Assembly (NCBI GenBank): GCA_947179155.2
Contig: OX359281.1
Span: forward strand, 43,489,967 to 43,553,966
DNA: 64,000 nt
Direction: 5' to 3'
Origin: Hedera helix
Lineage: Eukaryota; Streptophyta; Magnoliopsida; Apiales; Araliaceae
Part shown: piece after piece, positions 49,541 to 63,846 of the stretch
How positions within the stretch are numbered: position 1 is the stretch's first letter
Layout of the letters: every line of letters begins with the position of its first letter
Made by a program: the position numbers and the translations under genes
The notes under the pieces: model-generated
The model's database searches: none
Seen by the model: the letters and a program-made list of their open reading frames with translations, nothing else
Told to the model about the DNA's origin: nothing

Positions 49541-50786
49541 TTAATTTTTAGAATAAGCCTCTACAAATGTTAATGTTGCATTTTGGATAGTGCTCAGCTT
49601 CTTCAAATGTTAAGTAACGAAGAAGTTTCACAATTATTAAGCTATTGATATTGATAGAGTTAAGAATTCACGCCTACTTTCGTTATATTTTTTACAGAGG
49701 TCTAGGCTAATAATAATAATAATAATACCATCATGTCCTGTAGCAATTAATATCACAATTTACCATCCTGTCGTTAAAAGTTGATTTTTATTTTTTGACT
49801 ACTTTTTTAACGAAATAATTTGTATGTTTTAACGGTCTTGCGGCCTAACCTAGGCCCCCCTGCCAAGTCCCAAGCCCCAGTCTACTCTCCAGCAGACCAG
49901 CAACGGTCAAAACTAAAAATTCAAAACTGACCCTAAAAAGCAAAGCCATATAATCTAAGTACAAGCTCTTGTAAATACTAGTATTTGACATTAAAATTTT
50001 ATTAATATATATATTTTTAATTTTAATGTTAAATATTAACACTATTAATACATCAATAAACTAACTTTTAATGTTAAATATTAATAATAAGTTATGTTTT
50101 GTAAATACTTTTGTTATTCTTTAAAAAAATTATTTTTACAAAATTTTATTATTTTATGTTTTATAGTTTTTATTTTTAATATTTAACATTAAAAGAGAAA
50201 AAATGAGGGGTGGATCGAACCAGTCTAGGCCTAGTCTTGGGTTAGATTTGGCCTTGTCTGCATACCTTACCAAACCACAGCCCAGAGACTAAGGTCCGCC
50301 CTGACATGGCAAGGAAAATCAAAGTCAATGACCTGGTTTGATGTGGTCAAAGTTTAAGACTTGACAGACCCAAGCCAAATGGACTTGGTGTGCATGTCTA
50401 GGAGTAGTTAATGGTGGAGTTACCATTATCATTTTTGTGAAGAGTCTTGTATATGTTTCCTTTGTCTTTATAAACTCAGTAGCAAATGTGGTGAGAAAAA
50501 TTGTAACTTTTTTATTTTTTTTATATTCTATCAAACTTGAGCTTTTTTGTTCCCCTCTTTTACGTTCGAAACTCAATAAGATAGAGAAAATCAGAAATCT
50601 AAACTTTTCAAAAGATTGTGTAATTATAATTCACCATAGTAAAAAATAAGAGTAATTCTATATGCACAAACTACGGACAAAAAAATGTGTACAAATAATA
50701 TAAAAGGAGATAAAAAAAATAAAATATGAGACCTACTATTTGAATTTATACTCATTTTTATTGGTGTGCATTAAATGAATTCTACC

Positions 50787-50790
<4 letters not shown>

Positions 50791-50850
<60 letters not shown>
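50791..50850. repeat. (AT)n microsatellite
   Basis: About 30 AT units in the spacer between DUF789 copies 1 and 2. Confidence 0.95.
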
Positions 50851-50853
<3 letters not shown>

Positions 50854-50879
50854 TTGTATATAGTTTGTGTATCATAAAA

Positions 50880-52100
50880 TTATTCTAAAAGTAATTTAAC
50901 TAATAACACAAATGTGCTAATACAATCAAACTTATTGATTTTCTCCTAAACATTAAAACACATACGTGACATATTACAATTACAAGGTGCAAAATAAGGG
51001 CATTGAAATAAATATATATCCTATATTAACAGTTGCACACGTATGCACGATAAACTTTTATCATGCAATATTATAATGCATGTAATATGTGAAATTGTCA
51101 ATATATAAAAACTCATTAATTTCGTGCGAAATACGAATAATATGAATAATAACTTATTATGTTAATTATTAAATTATAAAAACAAAAATAAAAAAACGTA
51201 CTACATTAATTAGATGATGATTAACTGGGAGTAATTATAGAAAAATTAAATGATTGGTTGTGATTTAAAAATAAAAAAACATCTTCCTTTTTCTTATTTT
51301 TATTAGAGATGAGAAAATTTCTTATAGTCGTGATAAAAAAAGTTTATAATAAAATTGGTAAAATTAAAAATAAAACTTCTTAATTACTTTTTCTATTGGA
51401 TATATGATTTTTTTTTATCGGTTGTGATTTTAATTTGAGCTACATCCCTATGCTGTAATTCTACTAATAAAACTATTAATCTACTATATAATATACTTAA
51501 TAGATTATGTTTCATGAACTCCCGGTTAATATATAAATAGACCCACGTTGTTAATTTTACAAATAAAACTTAAAAAGTTATTAAATTAATTATATACTAT
51601 ACTTAATAAAAATTAGATATTATTATAAATTTGGATATTATTTCATTGTTACAAATTTAGATAATACTTGTACTAATCCAGCTAAAAAAGAAAAAAATTG
51701 AATTTAAAATTTGTATTTTTAATGGATTTGGATACTAGTTATACTAATTAGAATAGGAAAGCGCTTTAATTAAAATTTTGTGAAATCAAATTTGTACTTT
51801 CAATTATATAGTTGATACGTCGTGCAATCCTAAAATATTAACTGCACTTAAAGTATTAATTTTTTTAATTATGTTCCTCTATGTATTTAATTTTCTAATT
51901 CTATTCCGTTTGTAGAGTCGGGCTAGATTTACTACCAGGAATTGTCATATATAACTCACGTGTATATAATTATAATTATATTTCTAAATTACTACGTCTA
52001 ATTATTAATATATAAATTCCCTATAAGAACCCAATAATTTTAGAAAATAAAGTACGATTCCTTAAGTATCTATTTTAATAAAAATACTTCATTTCACTAA
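50880..52100. other. Outer part of the DUF789 segmental duplication
   Basis: About 50880-51080 and 51900-52100 match about 62825-63060 and 63145-63310 (shared words include CAATCAAACTTATTGATTTT and GATTCCTTAA), showing that the duplicated block reaches well beyond the genes. No gene is seen in it. Confidence 0.6.
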
Positions 52101-52314
52101 TCGACACTTTTCATTTATCAAGCTTTGGGTCTGGTTTTTCTTGGTTCAGAACCGTCGAACTTTAGACCCCTAAAAGTATTTGACCCATATTTTTACAATG
52201 CATCATAATATTTAACTTTTCTCTATTAATTTTATCTGAAGAAATATCTTTAGAGTATATGACACATCTTCTAAATTTGTTCGGGCAACTGCAAGAAGCC
52301 CCAAGGCAGCAAGA

Positions 52315-55300
52315 TCAATAAAAATATACATGGTCAATATTCGTTGTAAAAAATTTGAAATCATGGTGCTCGAAATCAAGCTGCTTCAACCAGGAATCAG
52401 CAGCGCATTGGAGGTCAAACAACCGGGCATAGTCGAGCTCCCCATGGTTTAACCAGACGTCACCTACGAGCTTATACGAGGCCATTCCAAATGGAGGGAG
52501 AGATATTGATGGACTTCCCGACTTGCAGCTTTGGACATTAGACCTCCCATTGTCTTCATCAGCATCATCCACGGCATCATCTAATATAATTTACATGGTT
52601 ATTATTGTTAGTTTTTCTACATACTTTATGGTAACCAAACTTGACATTCAATAAAAATGGAAATACTGCTGAGCCATCATGAGAGTGAAGTTTAACTTGA
52701 CATGATCATGTCAGAGTCGAGAAATAGTAGATTTCAAGAATAGATTTGTGTCAGCTCCAAGGCCTAATAAAAGGAAATGTCGTTGCATGTGATATTTTGT
52801 TATTCCTAAAATAGCTACCAAGTATGCCGATTCAATGCATAATATTTAGAGTTGGATCTCCCACCAGAAAAAAAAAAACAAAAACCGGCTAACGAGATTG
52901 ATCTCATACCAATATGCTCAGTGATGTTCATTGGAGAAAAATGTCTAAAAATATAGTTATACAATACACAAGAAGACGAGCATAAATTCAATATTCATAT
53001 ACTCTCGCGGATATTCTAAGAGAGGCTATGGAGCATCCAAATAAATGGAGAATTGATAGTTCACCCGAGGGCTTAGGAGTTTTCTACAAGAAATAAAGCA
53101 TGTCAATATCATTTAGTAAATAAATAGACCCTTAGAAAAACAAGGATTCGACATGTAAAACAAGGAATGTGATGAGTCCACCATGAAATAAAATCACGAA
53201 AAGCTATTCGATTTTGTCTATAATTTTGACAGACATAATGCAGCAGATAGCTCTGCACACTTCTACGGAACAATACAATATACGACCAAAGTGTTAAAAC
53301 ACTAAACAATCAAAATATTTATACGACCTCACTCGTCTTTTATAAATAATTATTTCCTACCCAAGTCCAATCAAATTATCATCTAGCAAAGACGGACACA
53401 TTTTACAACAAAAATGCAGAGCAGATATAGATAGTGATTAACCTTGGAAAAATGAAGACAATGTATGGAAAGTGAGGAAGGCTGCCGATAGGTCCTCCAC
53501 AGTTCCCTTTGCGGGAATGTGATATATAGGATACCTAATGAACAAGAAACAATAATCAAATAAATAAGTCATTTTCATTTATAATAAGAAAGCCTATTAT
53601 ACATACTGTTTGAAGAGGCTGAAAAGGAAAAAAGAAAGAGAAAAGAAACAATATGAAGGGAGAAATATTGAAACAAATCTAATGGCCTTCACACACTACT
53701 CCTTCATATTAATTTCCCAGAAACAAAAAGATATTTACTATATCAAGAAATATTAAATAAGTTTCAAAACACTAATTTCATGCCATTTACATGCCTGATT
53801 TCACAATGATAGTAAGAAAAAATTATAACCACAAATTAAATTTATAACCGACAATTTCATCAACACTAAATGACAACTGAACTTTCATGAGAATATCTAA
53901 ACAAAAGGCTGACAAAAAACTGGACATTGGCCAAACAATGATTTTATGATCAAAATAATGCGATCCTTGTTAAACATATTCTAAAACGAACTAACATGTA
54001 ATAATGATCATCAACTGATAGTTCTGTAAAAATTATATTTCATGTACCAAAAACAGAAAAGATAATATTTCGTAAGCTTGAAACTAAAACAAAGGGGATG
54101 TTACATCAAATAATAGTATTGCTAAGGTTTTGTCAATAATGGCAATAGTATTTAAAAACGAATCAACCAAGAGAACATATTTTTATATAATAAGGAATTA
54201 CGCACCAGGAAATGGCCATCCAACTGGCTGGGGACAGATCAGTGCTCTTTAATGTCATAAGCGCTGGATGTTCTTCCGCAAGTTCAATTATCTACATTTC
54301 ACAAAACAATAACAAGCGCATTCCCAACTAAACAATAAGCCTTCCAAGATCAATCACAAGCACAATAGAAGTAAAAGGGATACATAAGAATATTTACTTT
54401 GTCAAAGAGAGGAATCCTCCAGTACGGTGAGCACGAGTCATGGAACTTAAAATAAAGATTACTAATGGAATCCCTCATTGGCAATAAATCCTCATGGTCA
54501 ATGTTTGTATCTCCCGAAGAGGCATCCCAACCCTTACTAGAGTTGTTACTTACTGACCTCGAGAGCTTATCACTCTCGCTTTCGTCACTACAAAACTCAC
54601 TGTCGAGTTCATCTCCATCAAAATCCTCTCTTAGACACCGACAAGAGAAAGAGCATTTACGCTTAAATTTCAATAGCAATTCATGTGCAATATAAGAAAA
54701 TATCATATTTCCACATGAGCCTCTTTCACATGAAAGTGGGTCCCACTCACTATTGATGTGAGAGGAATCACGTGGTAATATAGTATTTTCATGTTGAAAT
54801 ATTAGTTAAGTACTAATGGAACAATGAGGCGAGCCTATATACCTTATATTTTCAGGAGATTTGCTGGTGAATATTTGAATCGCAGATAGATATGGTACAA
54901 AATATTGCACCACATCCTCCCCATTATTTAGCGCTACTTTTGTTCCGGCACCACAGGCACTATATTTCTCAAAGCAATCCCAGAGATCCCCCAGGGTGAA
55001 GTACTCAGAAATTGGCTTACCAACAGGGTTCCACATTCTGTTTAGAGTATCAATGTAACTCTACCCACATCCACAAACAAATATTAAAAATTGAAAATTT
55101 ATATTTTGGAGTAGAATAAGAACAATTGGATAAAAAATACTGACATAGATATCACTTTTGTTCATCCTTTATTTAATTTTTTTAGTAAAGAAATTCTAAC
55201 ATAAATTACATGCTAAATAACAAATTCTTCTCAGTTCTAATTTTTTGATCATTCTTGTGGAAAGCCAGGAAAGTAATTCTGTAGCTTTACATCCATCCAT

Positions 55301-56187
55301 TAAGAAAAAAACATTTTTACTTAATTACTAATAATTAATAGACATTTTTTTTTTCCAAATGGAGAGAGTCCAAAGGAATAGTAGACCTTTACATTTTACA
55401 AGAATTATTCCACTAAAAAGTGCATATAATTCTTCTTTTTTTGTATTTGAAGTTTAAAAGGCATGAAATCCCCCATAAAAAGATAGATCAAATGATTGAT
55501 TGTAAAAAATTTATACCATTAAAAGGTTGCAATAATCCATAAAGGATTAACATCTCCCAAAATGGGGGGGAAAAATCAGAACCAAAAAAAAATCCAGACT
55601 TTAATTTCCTAAGACTTCTAAGGTAGAAATTAAATGGCTAACCAAAAGAAAAAAGTGCAAGCACATACAAATGAGATTGATATTTTTAAAGTGTGTTTTT
55701 GATATTTTTATATAATTTTCCCTCAAAATATGAGTCCCACCTTCGTGAGAGGAGATTATATAAAAATATCAAAAACACGTGTGGAAATAATATAACAATA
55801 TTTTGTGCACAATTGTACAAGGAAAAAAAAGAAGTGAAAATAAACTCACAATTTATGAAAACACAAAAATGACATCAAATAAAAAGAGAATTGTTATTTC
55901 CATGTGATCAAATTGATATGAATATGGTCTAGCGTTTAATACTCACGGAGAGCCTCGTAGAAATATCAATTTCTCTTAAAAATATCAAAGACCATAATTC
56001 ACTATACACACAACAAGAACACACAAATTAAAAAATAAATAAACACACACCTGGTCATAATAAAATCACAAATATTAACCAAAAACAGAATTACCTGCGG
56101 AATTGGTTTTGAAGGTACAACTGGAGTGAGAGAATGAAACAAGCGCTCGAGATTTGACTGCACATTTGATGATGAAAAACCTGCCAT
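52315..56187 (-). CDS. DUF789 family protein, copy 2 (six exons, 328 aa)
   Basis: Exons in transcript order: 56095-56187, 54843-55060, 54398-54629, 54206-54291, 53443-53534 and 52315-52580; the join is in frame to 328 codons plus stop. It begins MAGFSSSNVQSNLERLFHSL and has the family blocks TPVVPSKPIPQ, EYFTLGDLWDCFEKYSACGAG, VVQYFVPYLSAIQIF, a serine/aspartate-rich low-complexity segment, CSPYWRIPLFDK, LSPASWMAISWYPIYHIP, DLSAAFLTFHTLSS, and the C-terminal LPPFGMASYKLVGDVWL with AADSWLKQLDFEHHDF. Function is unknown; no signal peptide or membrane segment is seen. It is the most diverged of the three copies. The acceptor of exon 3 is displaced: the site used by copies 1 and 3 (TTTTAG) reads TTGTCG here, and the first usable AG downstream (CTAAG|AGAGG) keeps the frame. 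Confidence 0.88.
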
Positions 56188-56189
56188 TT

Positions 56190-57010
56190 TTTTATTACTA
56201 AACAAAAACACAGCTAGTTCTTTCTCTTTCTCAATTTACTCTGTTCTGTTCTCTCTCAGTTTGCTCTGCTATTTATAACACTAGAACCAATTTTATGCAA
56301 TAAATTTGATTCCACTATTTAAACCCCAACCGGGTTTTTAAATAAATCAATTCTCATCTCTAATCCACAAAAAGACACAATAAGATTACATGGAAATTTT
56401 TCTTCTTATATTAATATATATATATAAATATAATCTCGACTTTCCATATTACAGAAAAACAAGAAATGGGAAGTCAATTAATGTTGATGGGCGGGAGAGA
56501 ATAAGAAAAAGAAAGGAAATTAATGAGACTGTTAACAAGAATTCAAAATAAAAGTAAATAAGTAAAGAAACAGAGAAAAAGAGATTGAAAATGAATGAAG
56601 CATTAAAGGAAACAATTGAAAACCCATCTCAAAAACTCTATCTATAAATTAATTAATGGGATTTATAAGTTGGGTATTGAAGATAATTATTATTTAAAAA
56701 ACTACAAAAAGTATAAATGAAAAATTTATGAAGATAAGATTGAATTGAAACGCTTGAAGAGAGGAGGACAAAAAGAAACGGCAAAAGGGAAGAGTAAATG
56801 GGAATGGGTTATGGAGAATAATCTGAAAAAGTGACGAAAGGGGAAGACTATGAGGAAAAAAGTTTGTTTTTTTGGGGGTTTTTTGAGGGTCGAATTGCCG
56901 CGTGCTGGGAGTTTTGTAAGATTGCGAAGTTGTTGGGGGTGGGGGCGCCGGGGTTTGGTTCTGGTTGGGTTTATACTGGAGGTACTTTGAACTAGGTGGG
57001 AGGAGGTCCC
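56190..57010 (-). promoter_or_regulatory. 5' leader and promoter region of DUF789 copy 2
   Basis: CT-rich on the minus strand at about 56750-56950, like the leader of the other copies, including a CCGTTTCTTT word also seen upstream of copies 1 and 3. A 5'-UTR intron before the ATG exon is likely but unproven. Confidence 0.4.
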
Positions 57011-57019
57011 AATTCATTC

Positions 57020-58267
57020 TCAAATAAATGAAATTATTTTATTTTTAAAAAAAATAGTAATAGTAGCAGTTGTTTTGGTGATTAAAAAATATATTAAAAG
57101 CAAATAAATAGTGGTCAATCAGAATTATTGGGCCTGATTATGTCTGGTGAATTATTAATTAATTATATTTTATTTATAAAAATATCAATTCTTAAATTTA
57201 TTCTTATTTATATTATTGTATCTCGTTTGTTTTACTACACTTCATCAATGTTAATATTAAAGCGTTATAATCTAATATTAACATTTTATTGTCCAGTTCA
57301 ATTTTTGTTCTTACAAAATTAATTTTTTATAATTAACTTTTTGAAATATATTGTAGAGTTCAATTTTTGTTTCAATATCTATGAACTTGCACCCTTTGAT
57401 TATCCTTAATCTCAAAAACTCTTTTAACTATAATAAAATAATTTTCGTAAAAATTTCTCTTATAAATTTTTATCGCAGTAAATATTATACACTTACATAT
57501 ATTCTAGATAGAGCTCTAGTGCCCGTAACCTTTAACAAATCACAGTGGCTTAGGACAATAAACCCCTTAATAATAGGGGACTACCCGTATTCTATATTTT
57601 TGTTCTTTCTCTGTGCTCTCATTTTTGGATAATATCAATATAGAGTATTACACACGTCCAGATCTTCAACAAAGGAAGGAAATCCACCAATATAGAAAGT
57701 ATATTACATTTTAATGCACTTTAAAAAAAAAATTGAGTGAAAACAAAGGAACAGGAATTGAAATCCAAAAATTGAGTTCAAAATTTTCGTGTATAACAAT
57801 CAATGTAAGGGAGAGAAATTAATTATTACAAAAATCAATAGTGCAGTGGGAGAGTACCTTGTTCAGTTAAGCATTGATCATGTGTGTTGATAGTAGAACT
57901 GCCCCAACACTTTAATTCTGTTCTTGCAAATAATGAAATCTACAAATTCAAAATTCAGTACCCGTTCATCCGCACCCTTTTCAAGCGAGTATATATGTAG
58001 AATAAGACACCAATCGTACCAGCCCCCATGATAACTAAGACAAGAAATATACAGATATGAACCAGATTTTCTTTTTTTATTACATAAATGTTATTCAGAG
58101 GAATCGTTAACCAATTATACCAACCTTACAAAATCATCTTCAATAGTCTTCAAGAAGGATTTCTTTTTCAAAAAAAAAAAAATGAAAAGAAAAACACTCC
58201 AAAGTAACTTATAGTGATAACCTTCTCCACTAGCAGTTTCTGGAAAACCCGGGGAAATTAAGATTAT
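57020..58267. other. Spacer between DUF789 copies 2 and 3
   Basis: No gene is seen. About 57720-58160 is the 3' flank of copy 3 and matches 39590-39985 downstream of copy 1, up to the point where copy 1 lost its last exon. Confidence 0.55.
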
Positions 58268-61200
58268 TCAACCTTGCGTACTCGATTTCATGGTAAAAAA
58301 AGTGAAATCATGGTGAGTGAAATCAAGCTGCTTTAGCCAGGAATCCGCAGCTCTATGAAGATCAAACAATCTTACATAATCAGACTCGCCGTGGTTCAAC
58401 CACACATCTCCTATCAACATGTATGAGGCCAGGCCAAATGGTGGAAGAGACATCCTTCGTTTGAGTACCTCCTTTGATCTTCCATTGTTTTCGTTGGGAG
58501 CATCCACAGCAATATCTGAAAAATACGAGGTTAATGACATTTTGAATAGATCAACATTCAACAGTCTTGAGATTTAAGATTATACTTTTTTAGCATAAAC
58601 TACGCCCTTGAATGAAATACTACAGTGGCAGGGCCTTGAGTGAAATAGATTCTCACAATAAATAAAATTATAGTACAATGCAAGTGTAGAACCTAACAAG
58701 ATTAAGAATTCAATAAAAACCAAAAAATTGCCGAAACCATTTCCAAAATAATGTTGAACCTGATTTTGACATGGTGATTTCAGTGTTGAGGAAATATATA
58801 TTATGTCCTCAAAGAACAATATATATTATGACCTCAAATGCATGAAACCATCAAAGTAGGTGGTGTATGTGTCGTGTCTATAAGTAGAAACTTAAATTCA
58901 CAATATTCATAAACCTATTAGCAACATGCTTGAATCTTGAGTACCATTCTTTTGACATGAAAATGAGTATATGGTTTGCACAAGCCTCAAATAATATAAG
59001 AGTTAGTACAAAACCTTAACAAGCAGTGATCTTAAACAGTGTGGCTACATACCCATGTGCATAAATGTACACACTTCCGCATACATAAATGTGACTTCCT
59101 AACCACGCTGTTGTATAGTTGATACGGTAGTTATTAATTACTAAGACTGATAAGCTACATTATAAGTTAAAACTTGTAAACAAAGAACTAACATTGCAGA
59201 GAGTCATGCCTTCTGTACATACTGAAATTTATATATACTCCATCGGTTGAAAAATATAAGACATTTACCTTGGAAATATGAGGACAAAGTATGAAAAGTC
59301 AGGAAGGCCGCAGATAAGTCCTTCACAGGTCCCTTAGATGGAATGTGATATATAGGATACCTAATGAACAACAAAGAGATCTAATAACTAAATCATTTTT
59401 TCAAGAATAACTATTATAAAGATACTGTTTTTAGAGCTCAAAAGGAAAAGGATAAAAAGAAAAAGGAAGAGAAATTGACCCTAGAAGTTATATGATAAAG
59501 TATAAAGAAACAATATGAACCTCACACTTTACTCTGCCCAAAGTAATTCATATACAGAAAACAAAACAAAAACAAAATTCATCATATCAAGCCACATTAC
59601 CCAGTTTTGATAAAGCCGCCTTCTTTTACATCAAAACAACTACATTTAGTATAACTTAAGGCTGTTGATATACTCTTAGGGAGTCATTTACATGCCCATT
59701 AACATAATCAATGCAAGAAAACAAAACAATCCTATTTTTAAAATCTTTTGGCATCATAACAATCAACGATTAAAAACGACAAATAAAAGTTTTCACCAAC
59801 AACTTACTTCATTACCGCTATACGACAAGTGAACCTTTCATGAGAATATCTGAAGTTTAAAAGAAGGAGCGACAAGAACTTAATATTGGCCAACAATGAT
59901 TTTATGGTTGGATATTGTCATCGAGCTTAAACAGATTCCAATGATAACTATTATCTGAGAGTATCATTGACTGACAGCAAGAAAAATATATACTTCATAG
60001 ACGCTGAGGCAATCAAAGAGGGGAATATCATTAATACCAGTGTTCGGATATTTTTAACAATACCAAGATATTTAAAAACGTGTCTAGCACAGAAACATAT
60101 TTTGACAACAAAGAATTACGCACCAGGCAACAGCCATCCAACTGCCTGGAGACAGATCAGTGCTCCTTAATGTCATAAGGCCTGGATAATCTTTAGCGAG
60201 TTCCTTTATCTGAATCAGACAAGCCAATCATTAGGGCATTCATTATTAACAGTAATAAACAGGATTTCAATTTTCCAAGCGTATTCCCTGCCAAAAGATA
60301 ACCCTTAAAGATAACATGCAATAAGATCTAAAGAAAAAAAGGGTATAAGAATGTTTACTTTGTTCCTCAACGGAACCCTCCAGTATGGAGAGCATGAATC
60401 ATGAAACTTAATGTAAATGTTACTGCGACAGTCCGTGGGCAATGAATCGTCATGGTTGATGCTTGAATCTTCAGAATCGACATCCCAAGCCTTGCTAAAG
60501 TTGTTATTAGAGTTATTACTAGATGTGTTACTAGCTGATCTAGTGAGCTTATCACTCTCACTCTCGTCCTCATCACTCAAGTACTCACTTTCAGATTCAT
60601 CTTCCTCACTATCATCACTTAGACTCCTAAAAGGGAGACTGTGCATAATCGTTAATTTCATTTGCAATTTACGTGTAACACAAGCAATTTACTGGTCGGA
60701 CCAAGTATTTCTGCAAAAGAGGTGAATTGGTATACCTTATATTTCCCCGAGATTTGTTGGTAAAGATTTCAATAGCAGATAGATAAGGAGTAAAATATTG
60801 CACAACGTCCTTTTTATTGTTTAGTGCTACAGGTGTTTCAACACCATACACACTCCGCTTCTTGTAGCATTTCCACAAGTCCCCCAGCATGAAGTACTCA
60901 GTTATGGGGTTCCCAACAGGGTTCCATACTCTGTTTAGAGCATGGATGCAACTCTGCCGCCATCACCAAACAAAACCAAAAAGTTAAAAAATGGATATTC
61001 ATATTTTGGACCACTATAAGAATGATTGGATCAAAACTACTGACATTGAAACCCTTTGCCTTTTTTATGAAATTCTAATTATAATTATTTGCTCAATTAA
61101 TGGCTTCTTCTCAAGTCCCGTAACTTTAAATAGTACAAAAGAAGATGTAGACTATACATTTTACAATTAGCCTAATCAATGCTTTTATGATAAAAGTGAT

Positions 61201-61705
61201 GTTGAATTCTTTCTATTCTTTGCATTTCAAATTAGAAGGCAGTGATTCCATATAGAAAGAAAAATCAAATAATTTATCGATTTTTTTAACTCTATTAAAT
61301 TTTAACAGTCTTCAAGAGTACAAAATCATGAAAGTCAAATAGTTAAGAAAGAAACTTTAATAAAAGTAAAATAAAATTCTAGATCTCATTCCCTTACCAT
61401 TTTAAGATATAATGCACTTAAAAAAAGAAAAGAAACAATTTTATATAGACCCTTACAATAGCCAAAGAAATAGAAAGTGAAAAGGAGAAACACACAATTC
61501 ATTAAAAAAAAAAAAAGGAGCTTGAGCAGGTGGGAAAAAAAAGATAAGAATATATACACAAGCAGACATAATATTCATCCTCAAATAACATAAATTCACT
61601 AAAACCAGAATCAATTACCTCAGGAATTGGTTTCAACGGAACAACGGGTGTTAAAGATTGAAGTAACTTATCAAGATTTGATTCCGCATTTGGTGAACCT
61701 GCCAT
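58268..61705 (-). CDS. DUF789 family protein, copy 3 (six exons, 332 aa)
   Basis: Exons in transcript order: 61619-61705, 60736-60953, 60359-60626, 60124-60209, 59269-59360 and 58268-58515; all are GT-AG and join in frame to 332 codons plus stop. Same family blocks as copy 2: MAGSPNAESNLDKLLQSLTP, EYFMLGDLWKCYKK, VVQYFTPYLSAIEIF, a long SDDSEEDESESE-type acidic/serine segment, CSPYWRVPLRNK, LSPGSWMAVAWYPIYHIP, and the C-terminal LPPFGLASYMLIGDVWL with AADSWLKQLDFTHHDF. Function is unknown. Introns and flanks are closely similar to the decayed copy 1, so these two arose by a recent duplication; this copy keeps the terminal exon and has no frame break. The acidic low-complexity segment varies in length between copies. 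Confidence 0.9.
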
Positions 61706-62600
61706 TTTTAATCACAAACAAAAGAACACAATCACACAAGTCTGAGTTTTATATATATATGAGAAATTAAGCTTAAGCTTGCTGCCTCTTTTCTTCTAGC
61801 TTGCTCTTCTATTTGTAATAGTAGCAATCTCATGAATTAAATTCTGATACCACCTTTTCAACCCACAGGGTTTGCCTCTATCAATTACACTTCTGCACTC
61901 CCACCTATGATCTACAAGAAGACAATTAGATGACATGGGTAGCTTTTTGTTCTTTCTCCCTCCTCATTCTCTCTCTATATACACATACATATCCATATAA
62001 TCTTGGCATTTCATATTACTCAACGGCAACTAGAGATGGGAACTAAACCCATTAAAATTAACGGGTAAGAGATTTTAATGCCCTTAATAAACAAAGGAAA
62101 CCAAAACAGAAGTAAATAAGCGTAGAAACTGAGAAACAGAAAGAGTGAATTGATTAAATCAAACACATGAAAGCCCATCTATAATTTAGTTGGGTTGAAG
62201 ATAGTTGAATTAGTAACTCCACAACAAAAACTCATTAAAAAGCAAAAAATTCATATGGTTATTAAGCTGAAATTGAAAGAAACGGCCGGCAAAAAAAGCA
62301 AAAAAGAAGAGCAAATGAGGTGGAAAGTAATGAAGAAGAAGACGAAAGGAAACTAGTAGGAGATGACGATGAAACTAAAAAACAAACGGAGTCGGGCTTT
62401 TTGCGGAGAAAGTAGAGAGAGAAAGAGAGGTGTTCGGTGTCTGAGCGCTCGAGTCGCCGCGTGTTGCGGGGTGAGGGAGTGAAATGGTGGGTTCAGTCTG
62501 ATTTTATGTGAAGAATAAATTGATGTAAACACACACAGCAGCAATTAGTATGTGTGTTTTATTTAGAACGAATGATGCTGGATTTTATTTTGGTGTAGAA
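61706..62600 (-). promoter_or_regulatory. 5' leader and promoter region of DUF789 copy 3
   Basis: Uninterrupted version of the upstream region of copy 1 (42568-42819 plus 48011-48640). The CT-rich minus-strand stretch at about 62280-62480 is a likely untranslated exon. It serves as the empty-site reference for the Copia insertion. Confidence 0.5.
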
Positions 62601-63490
62601 TTTGGGAAGTTGATAAAGTATACCAAACTCAGTAAGTAATCATATATATTATGAAGGAATTGCACTTAAGATAGTGTTCACTCACAATAGTTATCATCAA
62701 CTAAGTAACACCTGCACTTTAAAATTCAAAATTTGAGCAAATTAATTGAAGTTTTAAGCGAGATAGCGACTCAAATAGTTTTAATTGTGTATAATTTTTT
62801 GTATATAATTTATACATCGTAGAGTTATTATTCTAAAAATAATTTAACTAATAAAACAAATTGCTGATACAATCAAACTTATTGATTTTCTCCTAAAAAT
62901 TAAAACACATGCATGCCATATTACAATTAGAAGGTGCGAAAAAGGGCATTGACATATGTCAATATATCGTATATTAATAGTTGCACACTTATTCATGAAA
63001 AACTTAAATCGTACTACACTATTATAATGCACTACATACAATATTACAATGTATGTAGTGTGTGAAATTATCAACATACGCCGTTCATCTTCCTAAATTT
63101 TATAAGATTATAATTTTATCGGTTAAAAATTAAATATATTCCTTTTTTTAAAGTCCGGCGAGATTTATTACCAAAAATTGTCATATATATATAATTATAA
63201 TTGTTTACTACTTCTAGTTATTAATGTATAAATTCCTTATAAGAATTCAATAATTTCATAAAATAATATGATTCCTTAAAGTAACTATTTTAATAGAAAC
63301 ACTTCAATTCATTAATCGATATTTTTTTTAAAATTATTTTTTTTATAAGTATTAATGGACATGCACAAAGATCAGATTAGATTGGTCCTCGATTGATCAG
63401 GTCAAGCTTCGGCTTGAAGTTTGGTCAAGTTAGGACAGTTCGGAGCGGTCTTTATGTTGAAAATATAGAACCAAACAAGACCTCAAATAT
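62601..63490. other. Intergenic DNA, partly duplicated
   Basis: No gene is seen. About 62825-63310 is the counterpart of 50880-52100. Confidence 0.5.
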
Positions 63491-63846
63491 GAGTGAGCAC
63501 AATTCGGTTATAATCGAATAATTGAATCGAATTTTTATAACCGAAATATTACGGTTATTTTGGAAATTTGGTTATAATCGAATTTTATTTTAGCTTTCGA
63601 GTTCAATTTCGGATAGTAAAACTTTACTATTCAGTTAATTGAATAGTAAAATGTAACAAAAAAAATTACTTTCTTTATCCAAATACAGAATATATACCAC
63701 CTTCTTTTTCAGCAATATATCACTTCTTTTTTTGAGTGTTAATTTTAGTTATTAACCGAATAGTAATTTATGTGTTAATTTCGGTTTTTAGTTATAACCG
63801 AATAAGCTATTCGGTTCAATTATAACCGAATTGTTCACCCCTAACC
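63491..63846. mobile_element. hAT-like MITE
   Basis: About 356 bp. The left end holds GCACAATTCGGTTATAAT and the right end is its near inverted complement, ATTATAACCGAATTGTTCACC. Flanks TCAAATAT and TCACATAT agree at 7 of 8 positions, fitting an 8-bp hAT target duplication. No coding capacity. The right TIR keeps a TAGGGGTG-type terminus like the MITE at 18665; the left terminus is eroded. Confidence 0.6.
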
